A stretch of DNA of 64,000 nt from Arthrobacter celericrescens (GTDB lineage: Bacteria > Actinomycetota > Actinomycetes > Actinomycetales > Micrococcaceae), in contig NZ_QYLP01000032.1 in the NCBI RefSeq assembly GCF_003614925.1, positions 2,954-66,953 on the forward strand. Direction: 5' to 3'. How positions within the stretch are numbered: position 1 is the first letter of the stretch; every line of letters begins with the position of its first letter. The notes under the pieces are model-generated. The model was given only the letters and a program-made list of their open reading frames with translations, ran no database searches and had not been told where the DNA came from. Shown here piece by piece: positions 1 through 8,728 of the stretch. A program made the position numbers and the translations under genes.

Positions 1-123
1 AACCGGAGAAGCGTTTTTCTCCGAAGCAGCAGCAATGACCGTAGCACGGGAACCCCGCCGCCGCCGATTCGGACGCGCGCCGGGTGACACGTTTTCGTCC
101 GAGGGCCTCGGTAGGGTGGCCCC

Positions 124-192
124 ATGGATGCTTCCCTGCTGAGCGCGATCATCGTTCCCGAAGCCAAGGACGAGCACGTTGCCGGCGCCTAG
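124..192 (+). other. possible 22-codon leader ORF
   Basis: An ATG at 124 opens a 22-codon frame that stops at TAG 190-192, inside the first codons of the DUF1345 gene that starts at 179. A GGGTGG stretch lies just before the ATG but is close to it. The overlap would allow translational coupling. The peptide matches no family I know, so this may simply be chance. The rest of 1-178 shows no gene. Confidence 0.2.
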
Positions 193-868
193 CAGGCGTC
201 CCCCCACCCGACGCGCCCGGCGGAAGCGGCTCCGCCTCGCCGCCATGTTCGCCGCCGGCGCCGCGGCCGCGGTGGCCACCGGCACCTCCGGGAACTGGCT
301 GGCCGCCCCGGTGGTGGGCTGGGTGGTCGCGTCCTTCACCTACGTGCTGTGGGTGTGGCTCGTCGTCGGACGGCTCGACCCGGACGCCACCCGCCGGCAC
401 GCAACGGAAGAGGACCCTTCACGCGGGGCGAGCGAACTGCTCATCCTCGGCGCGAACGTGGCGAGCCTGGCGGCGGTGGCCGCCGTCGTCGTCGGATCGC
501 ACCAGAACGACGGCGGCGGGCTGGCCGGGCGGCTCGCTGCGGGAGCGCTGGCGCTGCTGAGCGTCGCGCTGTCCTGGACGCTGGTCCAGACCCTGTTCAC
601 CCTCCGCTATGCCGAGCTGTACTACGGGACCGGCGAGGACACCGGCGGCGAGGTGGGCGGCATCAGCTTCAACCAGGACAGGCCGCCGCAGTACACGGAC
701 TTCGCCTACCTGGCCACGAGCCTGGGCATGACCTACCAGGTGTCGGACACCAGCCTCGAAAACCACCGGATCCGGGCCGAAGCCCTCAAGCACAGCCTGC
801 TCTCCTACCTGTTCGGCACCGTGATCCTGGCGGCGACCATCAACCTGGTGATCGGCCTGGCCGGGTAA
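179..868 (+). CDS. DUF1345 family integral membrane protein
   Basis: The product is a 229-residue membrane protein of the DUF1345 family, whose biochemical role is unknown. After a basic N-terminus rich in Arg come about five hydrophobic helices. The family signature near the C-terminal third is visible: an acidic-aromatic stretch with FNQDRPPQYTDFAYLATSLGMTYQVSD, here split as FNQDRPPQYTDFAY and SLGMTYQVSDT, followed by an HSLLSYLFGTVI helix. The start is TTG 179, chosen because AAGGA lies 8 bases upstream and the frame then runs cleanly into the basic leader. The stop at 866-868 abuts the stop of the convergent secreted-protein gene at 869, leaving no intergenic base. Confidence 0.85.
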   Translation: MPAPSRRPPTRRARRKRLRLAAMFAAGAAAAVATGTSGNWLAAPVVGWVVASFTYVLWVWLVVGRLDPDATRRHATEEDPSRGASELLILGANVASLAAVAAVVVGSHQNDGGGLAGRLAAGALALLSVALSWTLVQTLFTLRYAELYYGTGEDTGGEVGGISFNQDRPPQYTDFAYLATSLGMTYQVSDTSLENHRIRAEALKHSLLSYLFGTVILAATINLVIGLAG

Positions 869-3136
869 CTACTGCAGCGTGAGCACCAGCTTGGGGGCCA
901 GTGTGCTGCCCGCCTCCTTCGAGTTGAGGTCCACGGCGTCGGTGCTGCCGGAGTTCACAGCCAGCGAGAGCTGTTGGCCGAGTTCACCGGTCAGGCCGCT
1001 GACCGTCAGGGGGATGCTGTAGCCGGTGTTGATCGTTGTGGGGCCGAGCGTGCCGATGACGGTCCCCGGCGCCGGACGGTTGTTGTACGTGATCCCGGAT
1101 TCAGTCCAACTGTCATCAGCGACCGGCCTGACGTTCTGCTTGCCCGTAGACGCATTCGCGGCGACGCTCAGGTACAAGGTCGCACTCTCCAGCGTCCTGC
1201 CCGCATATGGGGACAGGTCGAACTTCAGGTACGTGACTTCCACCGGACTGTTGTCGACACCAAGAACGGCGCTCGTGCCATAGTTCGTTCCCGCCTTCGT
1301 GTTCGCCACGTAGCTGTCAGCGGTGGGCGCGAGCGTCACGGTCTCCGGTGGCCCTCCGCCGGCGGAAGCCGTGGTGAAGGTCCAGGTCTTGTCCGTCGCC
1401 AGCGCGTTACCGGCAACATCTTCGACCCCACCGGGCCCGCCCCTGATCGTCGCCTCGTAGGTCGTGCCCGCAGCCAGGTCCGCACCCGGCGTCAACGTCG
1501 CAACGGTCCCGTTGTACGTCACGGCGGCCGGCACTGTCGTGGTTCCCGCGGTCAGGGTGAACGTGTTCGTGGTGACCGTCGAGGCATCCATCGCCTCCGA
1601 GAACGACCCCGTCACACCCGCCGTCACCGCTATACCGGTGGCACCGTCAGCCGGAGACGTACCCGTCACTGTCGGAGCCGTCGTATCACCACCGCCACCG
1701 CCACCGCTGGGGTCGTAATAGTGCCAGTACCGGCTTGTGGCGTTCACATCGGCGAGCACCAGCAGCCCGCTGTTGGCCGTGCCCCGCGCCGCGCTGTTGA
1801 GGTTCTGCTTCGTTGACGTGACGTTGTGGACATACTGGTCGGCGTCGACGATACGGGCCGTTTTCTCGGTGGTGAAGGCGATGTTGTCCAGCGGCGAGGA
1901 CTTCTCGTAGATCGCACCTCCCGAGGCGGTGCAGTTGCCGGCGTTCGTCGTCCCGCCCGGCTTCGGATAGGTAGCGAAGGTACGCAGCATCTGCGTGCTC
2001 TCATCAATCAGCACCATGACCCGGTTGGGGCACTCCGACACAGTCGCGATCGTATGTGCCGACCACGTAGTGCCACTCAATGCCAACAGCTGGATCAACG
2101 GTTGAGAGTCGGAATTGAATGACGTCTTGGTAGCTGCGAAAACCCTGCCACCCGAGGAGTCCAGCCACTTCAGGTTCATGTGGTCATCACTGCTTTCCCG
2201 TCCCGACACCGCCGCGACAGGCGTGCTCCAGTCGGTGTTCGACGCTCCATCGACGTGGTAGCTCCAGTACATGCCGTCCGTGGAGTCAGTGGCCTCGCGG
2301 CTCCACATCAGACCCATCTTGCCGGGTCCAAATGCGATCACGGCCGACGTGTCGTCTACGGTCACGTTGCTCAGGGCCGAGGGATGCTGGAACGGGGCTC
2401 CCCACGTCTGGCCATCCTCGGCGGTGACGTTCAGGTAGATCTTGTTCCCCTGCTGCCATGTGGCCCACACCCGGCCCTTCGAGTCCTTATCGATGGTCAG
2501 GGTCTCGACTTTGTAGTTATTGATGTCTGTGGCACTCAGGAACGAGTACGTCTTGGCGATCGGGTCGTAACTGTAACGCCGCATCGTCGACGGGAAGTTC
2601 GGCTCGGCAGGGAGGGTATCGGCGACGAAGCGATAGCTCGCCACATACAACGTTGTCCCGTCCCACAAAACATCATGATGGGTGCTTGGCCGCGGCTCCG
2701 TCGCCACGCCCGTGTCCGTCCAGGAGCTCGTTGCGGCATTGAACCGGAAGATATGGAAGTCCGCGCTGGCCGTGTCCCAGAGGTTCCCCCACCAGAAGCC
2801 GTCATTGAACCACAACGAACTCGTCGCCCGCTTCGAACCCGTCGGCGTCCCCGTTCCCGAATGCGACGGACCTTCCACCCCGACATCACCTGCAGCAGCT
2901 GACGCCGGAACAGGCGCCACCAGGGCACCCAGGGCGAGCAGCAGCACTGATAGAAGTGCATTGAGCCCCGGGTTCCGCGACCGGCGTCGACGAGTAGCAG
3001 GCGGGCGGGCACGTCCCCGGCTCACGCCGGGCCGGAAAGCGCTGCGACCGCTTCTATGAGTATCTGCTTGGCTTTTCAATGTTGCTCCTCGGTGAACATG
3101 ATCCCCAAGCTCTTTCAGTGTCAATGGTTGAAGCAT
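869..3136 (-). CDS. large secreted protein with Big_5 and DNRLRE/CBM96-type domains
   Basis: The product is a 755-residue secreted protein, probably binding or acting on extracellular polysaccharide. An Arg-rich stretch precedes a hydrophobic core and a signal peptidase site after PVPASAAA, near residue 80. About 350 residues follow, rich in Trp, Ser and Gly and resembling a beta-propeller-like glycan-interacting region. After a Gly-rich hinge (six Gly) comes an Ig-like SbsA/Big_5 domain (TAPTVTGTSPADGATGI...WTFTT). The C-terminus is a DNRLRE/CBM96-type jelly-roll (TADSYV, YLKFDLS, TYNNRPAPG). ATG 3136 was chosen because GAGGGG lies 9 bases upstream. The resulting n-region before the signal core is unusually long, so an internal GTG is possible. 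It lies 64 bp after the metallophosphoesterase and may be the last gene of the glycan locus. No catalytic motif was identified. Confidence 0.72.
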   Translation of the reverse strand: MLQPLTLKELGDHVHRGATLKSQADTHRSGRSAFRPGVSRGRARPPATRRRRSRNPGLNALLSVLLLALGALVAPVPASAAAGDVGVEGPSHSGTGTPTGSKRATSSLWFNDGFWWGNLWDTASADFHIFRFNAATSSWTDTGVATEPRPSTHHDVLWDGTTLYVASYRFVADTLPAEPNFPSTMRRYSYDPIAKTYSFLSATDINNYKVETLTIDKDSKGRVWATWQQGNKIYLNVTAEDGQTWGAPFQHPSALSNVTVDDTSAVIAFGPGKMGLMWSREATDSTDGMYWSYHVDGASNTDWSTPVAAVSGRESSDDHMNLKWLDSSGGRVFAATKTSFNSDSQPLIQLLALSGTTWSAHTIATVSECPNRVMVLIDESTQMLRTFATYPKPGGTTNAGNCTASGGAIYEKSSPLDNIAFTTEKTARIVDADQYVHNVTSTKQNLNSAARGTANSGLLVLADVNATSRYWHYYDPSGGGGGGDTTAPTVTGTSPADGATGIAVTAGVTGSFSEAMDASTVTTNTFTLTAGTTTVPAAVTYNGTVATLTPGADLAAGTTYEATIRGGPGGVEDVAGNALATDKTWTFTTASAGGGPPETVTLAPTADSYVANTKAGTNYGTSAVLGVDNSPVEVTYLKFDLSPYAGRTLESATLYLSVAANASTGKQNVRPVADDSWTESGITYNNRPAPGTVIGTLGPTTINTGYSIPLTVSGLTGELGQQLSLAVNSGSTDAVDLNSKEAGSTLAPKLVLTLQ

Positions 3137-3200
3137 CAATTTCAACCCCTCGTATCGACTTGTTGAACAGGCGTTTAGACAGGCACTGGACCGGCACGGC

Positions 3201-4250
3201 TCAACCACCGCCCGGACGCCAGTACCGCAGCCCGCCGCTGGCCGCGCCGTCGCCGGAGACGTCGATTACGGCGTAAGGAAAGGCTTGACGGTCCGACTGG
3301 TCAGGCCCGCGACCGCGGACGTCTGAACTCCACGTGCCGGTATTGATGTACCGGGTGGAGCACGCCTCGAGCGCCGACTCGAGGGCCCGGTGGGTGTGGC
3401 CGGACACGTACCAAGCCACCGCGGAACCGTGCGCCTCCAGGGTCCGTGCAAACCGGCCCGCTGCAGCAGCCTCGTGGCCGGCGACGCTGCGCCCGGCGGC
3501 CGCGAGCACCATGCGTGTTGCAGCGACCGGGATTGCCGATACCGTGCGGAACCGGGACAGGCCCGCCAACTCCCTCACGGTCATCCCGTCGAGCGCGAGC
3601 CGCAGCGACTCACTCTGCAGCAGCTGGCCGTACTCGGGTTCCCTGACGCGGCGTTCCCCCCGCTCCGACGCCAGGCAGGCCCGGGCAACAGCCCCGGCAC
3701 GGCTGAGGCGGGACCTCGCCGGATGGGCGTGCCACGCGGCGAGCGGCGGCAGGTCCAGCTCGTCGGTCCCGTTGACCGCCGCGCGGAGCACCTCGGGGAT
3801 CCGGTGCAGCGCGTGGTGCTGATGTCCATGCTCGGCCACGAGCACGTGGGGCACGTGCAGGAACCACGGGTGCACCCGGACCTGCGCAGGCTCGGAGGGG
3901 GACAGCAGCTCAGACAGGCGGGCCGCGACCGAGGGCCTGGCCAGCTCCACATCGTGGTTGCCGCAGACGAAGTGCAGTTGCACCCCGTGCGCCGCACACT
4001 GCTCCAGGACCCGGAACGTGCCGGAGTGGCGGGCGAGGATGGACTCGAGCCGGGCCAGGCTCTCTTCCTCGGCGGAACGGGGCAGTTCGAACGTGTCTCC
4101 GACGAAAACGACGTGCTGCTGGGGGCCCGGGGCCGGGAGCACCTCGTGCTGCAGGAACCCGGACAACACCTTGCCGGGCCCCCGGGGGTCGTCGTCCGTC
4201 ACACCCAGATGGAGGTCACTGAGGAACCACCACCGCGCAGCCCGGTTCAT
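3201..4250 (-). CDS. metallophosphoesterase (calcineurin-like, UDP-2,3-diacylglucosamine-hydrolase-like fold)
   Basis: This is a 349-residue calcineurin-like phosphoesterase. All metal-binding motifs are visible: SDLHLG (D12, H14), GDTFE (D52), GNHD (97-100) and GHTH in the C-terminal quarter. It should be a dinuclear metal-dependent phosphohydrolase; the substrate cannot be read from the sequence. ATG 4250 overlaps the TGA of the 68-aa membrane protein (ATGA, 4247-4250), showing translational coupling. The frame extends further upstream, but that part is Arg-rich shadow of the neighbouring gene. Being coupled to the glycan locus suggests it trims a phosphorylated lipid or sugar intermediate, which is inference only. 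Confidence 0.85.
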   Translation of the reverse strand: MNRAARWWFLSDLHLGVTDDDPRGPGKVLSGFLQHEVLPAPGPQQHVVFVGDTFELPRSAEEESLARLESILARHSGTFRVLEQCAAHGVQLHFVCGNHDVELARPSVAARLSELLSPSEPAQVRVHPWFLHVPHVLVAEHGHQHHALHRIPEVLRAAVNGTDELDLPPLAAWHAHPARSRLSRAGAVARACLASERGERRVREPEYGQLLQSESLRLALDGMTVRELAGLSRFRTVSAIPVAATRMVLAAAGRSVAGHEAAAAGRFARTLEAHGSAVAWYVSGHTHRALESALEACSTRYINTGTWSSDVRGRGPDQSDRQAFPYAVIDVSGDGAASGGLRYWRPGGG

Positions 4251-4453
4251 GCGAGCAGTCCCAGCACGCGTGGAAGGAAGAGCAGGAGGTACACGATCCA
4301 TATGGCGGCGACGGCGCTGCGGCTCACGGTCCGGCCGAGGAACTTCGGTCGTGTGGGCTGCGCGGTGTCTGAGCCGGCGCGCCGGACTTCGAATGCGATG
4401 AGGGTAACGAGCAGGACGGCGGCCGCGAGCAGTCCCGCGATGTCGATTATCAT
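4247..4453 (-). CDS. small two-helix membrane protein
   Basis: A 68-residue protein with an N-terminal hydrophobic helix (IIDIAGLLAAAVLLVTLIAF), a basic loop (RPKFLGRTVSRS) and a C-terminal helix (AVAAIWIVYLLLFLPRVLGLL). The start at 4453 overlaps the previous stop, and its own stop overlaps the metallophosphoesterase start, so it is translated in a tight chain. I do not recognise the family. A role as a small partner of the neighbouring membrane proteins of the glycan locus is a guess. Confidence 0.7.
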   Translation of the reverse strand: MIIDIAGLLAAAVLLVTLIAFEVRRAGSDTAQPTRPKFLGRTVSRSAVAAIWIVYLLLFLPRVLGLLA

Positions 4454-4785
4454 GCCGCCTCCTGCCGTCCGCGTGCGATGCAGGCAAGGACGGTGACGAC
4501 GCCCATCGTCACGACGCACGCCTGCCACGACCACACAGCGAAGTAGAACATCGCCGTGGAAACCGCCGTGAGCGCGGCGAGACCGAGTGCCAGGACGAGC
4601 AATGCGTGAAGCGCGACGTCGTCCACGTGCAGGAGCCGGGTCATCGCCTCCCCCGGGAGGAGAACGAGAACGGATGCCGCGGCGGCCGCCTGCAGCGGTG
4701 TCGGCAGCCCGACAAGCGTTACCAACGACAGCCCGACGGCCGCGAGACCCAATGCCAGGGTGGGCCTGCTGATACGGCGGCTCAT
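4450..4785 (-). CDS. small four-helix membrane protein
   Basis: A 111-residue, very hydrophobic protein with about four membrane helices and the motif LLPGEAMTRLLHVDD in the second quarter. LLPG followed by a short charged loop resembles the N-terminal part of GT-C-type or DUF1616-like membrane proteins, so it may be a split piece of such an enzyme. Its start overlaps the stop of the 614-aa membrane protein (4782-4785) and its stop overlaps the next start (4450-4453). Function unknown. Confidence 0.7.
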   Translation of the reverse strand: MSRRISRPTLALGLAAVGLSLVTLVGLPTPLQAAAAASVLVLLPGEAMTRLLHVDDVALHALLVLALGLAALTAVSTAMFYFAVWSWQACVVTMGVVTVLACIARGRQEAA

Positions 4786-6626
4786 GGCGTCACCCGGTAC
4801 ACTCGCGCGTCAGCGTTGCTGAAGACAAGAGCCACGTTGTCCTGGGCGCTCAGCCATTCCTCCAGCTTTTCGAAGTCGCCCGGCCTGGTGGAGCCTTGGA
4901 GAAGGAGACTCGCCTCGGACGAGCGCGTGAGCAGCACGATGGCACCTGCGGGGTTGTGCCGGGCGTAGCCGTAAACGAATGGGCCGCACGCCGGCGTTGA
5001 CAAGGACCCGCATAGGTCCTCGATGGTCCGGTAGCGGTGCTCAAGGTAGGCCTCGCTGCGCCACGGGGTCGGGTGCGTAGCCGAGATGATGGCAGAGCCG
5101 GGGGGTGCCAGGCGCTGCACGGCGGCGACGGCGGCGATCTCACCGTCTGTGAAGACGTCAAACCTGGCGTTCCCGAACCGCCCAGTCACGTTCAGCACGG
5201 CCAGCAGGAAACAGAGGAGGGCAATGCCCCCCGCCCTGCGGGGGCTGGGACGGGCAATGCCCCCCGCCCTGCGGGGGCTGGGACGGGTGCTGCCATCCGC
5301 CCTGCGGGGGCTGCGACGGGTGCTGCCGTCCGAGGGAAGCAGGACCGAACAAGCCAACATGGCGATGAAGGGCAGTGCGAAGAGCGAGACGCGGATGAGC
5401 ATCTCCCCTCCATACGACTGCGCGGGGAAAAGCAGCAACGGAGTGACAGCGAGAAGGAGCACCCTGATGTCGAGGCGCCCTCGGCGCCAGTCGCGCAACG
5501 CCCCTGCCGCTGCCAACGCCCACAGCACGAAGGTGAGAACGATCCGGAGCTGTACTACGAGCACGTGCCCGGGGGTCCCGCTTGTGCGGTCGACGACGTT
5601 CGCCCCGATCACGCCCTCCAGTCCCCCGCCGCCCGCCAGGGGTGGGTGCCCGGTCAGGTAGGCACTAGCGGGGTAGACGAGCCATAGCGCCAGCACGACC
5701 GCAGTGATCAGGGGAAGTCGGCTGGGCCAGACCCGTCCGCTCAGAGTGAGGGCGGTAATGGCGATGAGCACCATGAACGGCGTCAGCTGATGGCTCGCGC
5801 AGATGACTGTGACCAGCAAGAGGGTCACCGCGAGGGCGCTCACCCGGCGCCCGGGGCGGAGCTCCTCGGGCGCCCGCCCCCGCCACCAGGCCGCCAGGTC
5901 GGCCGGTCTGATCCCGCGGATCTTCGGGGCCCGTGCGGCCAATGGGCCGATGACCAGCGCGAGCACGACAAGGTACAGGAAGAAGCCGAAGGCCTGGGGA
6001 GAGAGGTAGTCCTGATCCTGCCAGTTGCCGAGGCAGAAGACCCAAAGCACGAGCCAGCGCCGTCGCGGATCGCGCGTCAGGTAGCCCGTCAACACACCCA
6101 AGGCAGCAAGCCACAAACCCATGTTGAATACCGGCGCCCAGAGGGCAACAGCGATTGGATCGAGACCGGTCGCCCGGACCATCGTGGCCAGCAGGGCGAA
6201 GAAACCCGGCCAGTTGAAGTACGCGTCGATGTCCGGGTTGATCCCCTGGGTGCGCGAAAGGGCGTCAGCGATGCCGAGATGACGGAACGCGACCTCACCC
6301 CGCGGTACGTCCGTGACGAACGCCGCGGTCCCGAAGAGCACAAGAACGAGCACCACGACGAGCCACATCATGACCGCGCGGCGGGCCGGACCCGTGGCAT
6401 CCCCCCGCAGCGCCACGACGAAGGCGACGTTCAAAAGCAGGACCCCCACCCAGAACGGGTATGGCAGGACGGCGACCAGCCCCAGGTCATCGTTGACGGG
6501 CACGGCCACCGTGGAGGCGGCCCCCACGGCAAGCGCCAGCGACACCGCGCCGGCCAGGGCGCAGGCCACGTCACGGGTCTTCCAGTGTCCCCGGGTGCGG
6601 TTGGTCGCTTCGAGCGTCCTGGTCAT
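4782..6626 (-). CDS. polytopic GT-C-like membrane protein of the glycan locus
   Basis: A 614-residue integral membrane protein with roughly a dozen helices. An early extracytoplasmic loop contains DVPRGEVAFRHLGIADAL and NPDIDAYFNWPGFFALL, and a later segment has NWQDQDYLSPQAFGFFLYL. The overall plan, with a first large loop rich in acidic and aromatic residues, is that of GT-C glycosyltransferases that use lipid-linked sugars, but I cannot assign donor or acceptor. ATG 6626 has GGAGG upstream and overlaps the flippase stop (ATGA). A loop before the final helix carries an 11-residue tandem repeat (SPRRAGG units, DNA 5220-5340). The last ~100 residues (SAIISATHPTPWRSEAYL...) are soluble and extracytoplasmic-like. 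Confidence 0.75.
   Translation of the reverse strand: MTRTLEATNRTRGHWKTRDVACALAGAVSLALAVGAASTVAVPVNDDLGLVAVLPYPFWVGVLLLNVAFVVALRGDATGPARRAVMMWLVVVLVLVLFGTAAFVTDVPRGEVAFRHLGIADALSRTQGINPDIDAYFNWPGFFALLATMVRATGLDPIAVALWAPVFNMGLWLAALGVLTGYLTRDPRRRWLVLWVFCLGNWQDQDYLSPQAFGFFLYLVVLALVIGPLAARAPKIRGIRPADLAAWWRGRAPEELRPGRRVSALAVTLLLVTVICASHQLTPFMVLIAITALTLSGRVWPSRLPLITAVVLALWLVYPASAYLTGHPPLAGGGGLEGVIGANVVDRTSGTPGHVLVVQLRIVLTFVLWALAAAGALRDWRRGRLDIRVLLLAVTPLLLFPAQSYGGEMLIRVSLFALPFIAMLACSVLLPSDGSTRRSPRRADGSTRPSPRRAGGIARPSPRRAGGIALLCFLLAVLNVTGRFGNARFDVFTDGEIAAVAAVQRLAPPGSAIISATHPTPWRSEAYLEHRYRTIEDLCGSLSTPACGPFVYGYARHNPAGAIVLLTRSSEASLLLQGSTRPGDFEKLEEWLSAQDNVALVFSNADARVYRVTP
5220..5340. repeat. 33-bp tandem repeat inside the GT-C-like gene
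   Basis: A 33-bp unit begins at 5220 or 5221 and repeats at 5254, 5287 and (partly) 5320. The first two units are identical, the third differs at a few bases, and the fourth breaks off. Being a multiple of three, it adds 11 residues per copy (R-P-S-P-R-R-A-G-G-I-A type) in a basic loop. Slippage could change copy number without shifting the frame. Confidence 0.9.
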
Positions 6627-7906
6627 CGTGCCTCCCGCGTGACGCGCCTGAGCACGGCGATGAGCCTGAGGCCGACAGCGGCGGCCCCGATGGAGAGCAC
6701 CACCAGCCACGCAACAGCCATGGCACCGGCGCCTCTTTCGGCGGCCGACAGCGCTGACGCACAGAGTGCGGTTCCCAGCACCATTCCGACCACGATCGCC
6801 TCCGCGTAGCGACCCCGGGCCCGGCACACGGCGTTGTAGGCCTGCAGCACGGCATACGCCACCAGGCCGGCCGCCAACCACCGCAAAGCGTCACTGGACG
6901 AATCGGCGTACTGCTCGCCCATCAGGCCGAGCAGCGGGCGGGCAAGGAGGATGAGGACGGCGGCAGCCAGACCTCCCACGGCGAGCGACCAGCGCAGACT
7001 CGCCCAGGTGGTCGACGCCAAGCGGTCCGGGTCGCGGACACCCTCGGAGAACTGGACGATGCCCATCAGCACCGGGGCGGTGTAGGCCGCCCAAGCCATC
7101 ATCCATGCGGGATACCAGTAGGCAGCGGCCTCCGGCGACACCGTATGCGCGAGCAGGAGCGGCAGGACAAGCCCCGGGGCGCGCTCGGTGAGGGTGAGGA
7201 GCTGGTGCGGAAGGCCCATGGCCAGCAGTGGACGGCCTCGTGCCGTGCGCAGGGACGGCCGCGGCCAGTAGCCGACCAGTCTTCGCAGCTGGACCGCGCC
7301 GACGACGCACGCCACGGCGGTCCCGAGGGCCCAGCAGGCCATCAGCACGTCCGCGGAGGCGCCGTGCGCCTGCCAGGCCACGAGCGCTGCAGCCCCGAGT
7401 GAAACTCCGCCGCCCAGCGCGTACCTCAAGGTCGCGCTGGCACCGCGTCCCAACGCCACGAGGGCCTGGTCCAGCACGATGACCATGGTGCCGGTGACGG
7501 CCCCCACCAGGAACGTGAGCCAGAAGAGCACTGATGTTGAGGCCGTGTCCGGCGCCACGGCCGACTGCAGCACAAGGTAGCCGAGGGCCAGGACGGTGCC
7601 GGCGACCCCCACGATGGCGAACGCCGTATCCAGCACCCGCCGGGGCGGCTCCCCTCGCCCCACCGCGACGATCACGGCCGACCCGGTGCCCAGCACGGCG
7701 AGCTGTGTGCAGAGCATCACCGCCGAGACCGCAGCCGAGGTGAGGCCGACTTCACGCTCGGACGTGGCACGCGCGGCCACGATCCAGAAGGCAAAGCCCG
7801 CGCCCGTCTGGGCGGCCTTGGCCAGGACGAGGCCGAGGGAGCTGCGCAGGGGTGAGTGCCGGACGGCCGAGGCGCCCGGGACAGCAGCCCCCCGCACAGC
7901 CCTCAC
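6623..7906 (-). CDS. polysaccharide flippase (oligosaccharide translocase family)
   Basis: A 427-residue membrane protein with 12-14 predicted helices of the MATE/MOP polysaccharide-transporter type (Wzx-like). It begins LRSSLGLVLAKAAQTGAGFAFWIVAARATSEREVGL, here given as LRSSLGLVLAKAAQ and ARATSEREVGL, the typical first helix of such flippases. It probably moves a lipid-linked glycan across the cytoplasmic membrane. The start is taken as GTG 7906, which overlaps the TGA of the upstream glycosyltransferase (GTGA). The open frame extends about 100 codons further, but that part is shadow of the glycosyltransferase. The stop overlaps the start of the GT-C-like gene, so all three are translationally linked. 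Confidence 0.85.
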   Translation of the reverse strand: MRAVRGAAVPGASAVRHSPLRSSLGLVLAKAAQTGAGFAFWIVAARATSEREVGLTSAAVSAVMLCTQLAVLGTGSAVIVAVGRGEPPRRVLDTAFAIVGVAGTVLALGYLVLQSAVAPDTASTSVLFWLTFLVGAVTGTMVIVLDQALVALGRGASATLRYALGGGVSLGAAALVAWQAHGASADVLMACWALGTAVACVVGAVQLRRLVGYWPRPSLRTARGRPLLAMGLPHQLLTLTERAPGLVLPLLLAHTVSPEAAAYWYPAWMMAWAAYTAPVLMGIVQFSEGVRDPDRLASTTWASLRWSLAVGGLAAAVLILLARPLLGLMGEQYADSSSDALRWLAAGLVAYAVLQAYNAVCRARGRYAEAIVVGMVLGTALCASALSAAERGAGAMAVAWLVVLSIGAAAVGLRLIAVLRRVTREAR

Positions 7907-8715
7907 GGCGCCAGGCCCCTGACCAGGCCCACGTAGTTGTACCAGCAGAAGGCCAGGTAGTAGCGCAACCACCGGGGCTGGCCCGCAGCGAGGCTCAAGG
8001 CGCTGCCACGGACTGCCGCGGCGGCCGGCAGCAGGGCCAACCTCGCACCGTGCCAGCCGTTCTTGCGGATCATCCGTCCCAGGCCCGTTCCGTCCATGAG
8101 GAACTGGTCGAGTGCAAAACCGAAGTCGTCCGCGGCGAAGCGATGTTCGACGACGACCCGGCGTGACACCGCAGTACGCAGCCCCAACTCCCGCATCCGC
8201 CAACGCAGCTCAATGTCCTCCCCCGACCTGAACGAGTCGTCGAAACCCACGTCCAGCATCAGCTTGCGGTCGATGACCGTCGAAACGAGGCCGAACCAGT
8301 TGCGGCTTCGGCCGGTGCGATGGTGATGTGCCAGCGCCTGCCCCCAGTAGCCAGGTCCGGCGACACTTTCCAGGCCGGCCTGCAGGGCGTCATAACCGCC
8401 CTCCACAAGCTCCTCAAGCAGGTCGGCAACCCCCGTGGGCCCGAATACGACGTCGGCGTCGACGAGCAGGACCCAACGCGTCCTGCTGTTCCGCACACCG
8501 AGCGTCCGAGCCCATGGCAGGCCGCGGCCCTCGTCACTGAGGACCCGGGCTCCGGCCGCGAGGGAGAGCTCGACGGTGCGGTCGGTGGATAATCCGTCCA
8601 CCACGATGATCTCGGCGACACCGGACTGGCGCAGGGCCTCGAGGCAGCGCGGCAGCAGGGCCTCCGCGTTCCGGGCCGGAACGACGGCGGTGACCTCGGC
8701 AGGGCTGTGACCCAC
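7903..8715 (-). CDS. family 2 glycosyltransferase
   Basis: A 270-residue GT-A fold glycosyltransferase. The N-terminal nucleotide-binding strand reads VTAVVPARNAEALLPRCLEAL, here VTAVVPARNAEAL, followed by VVDGLSTDRT and the metal-binding LVDADVVF. The ED..LRWRMR segment (SGEDIELRWRM) is the usual acceptor-side acidic motif. It should transfer a sugar from an NDP donor in the cytoplasm. Start GTG 8715 is preceded by GAGGGGG at 8 bases. A GTG at 8724 is possible but too close to that site. It follows the kinase-like gene by 13 bp. Confidence 0.87.
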   Translation of the reverse strand: MGHSPAEVTAVVPARNAEALLPRCLEALRQSGVAEIIVVDGLSTDRTVELSLAAGARVLSDEGRGLPWARTLGVRNSRTRWVLLVDADVVFGPTGVADLLEELVEGGYDALQAGLESVAGPGYWGQALAHHHRTGRSRNWFGLVSTVIDRKLMLDVGFDDSFRSGEDIELRWRMRELGLRTAVSRRVVVEHRFAADDFGFALDQFLMDGTGLGRMIRKNGWHGARLALLPAAAAVRGSALSLAAGQPRWLRYYLAFCWYNYVGLVRGLAP

Positions 8716-8728
8716 CGCGTCCACCCCC

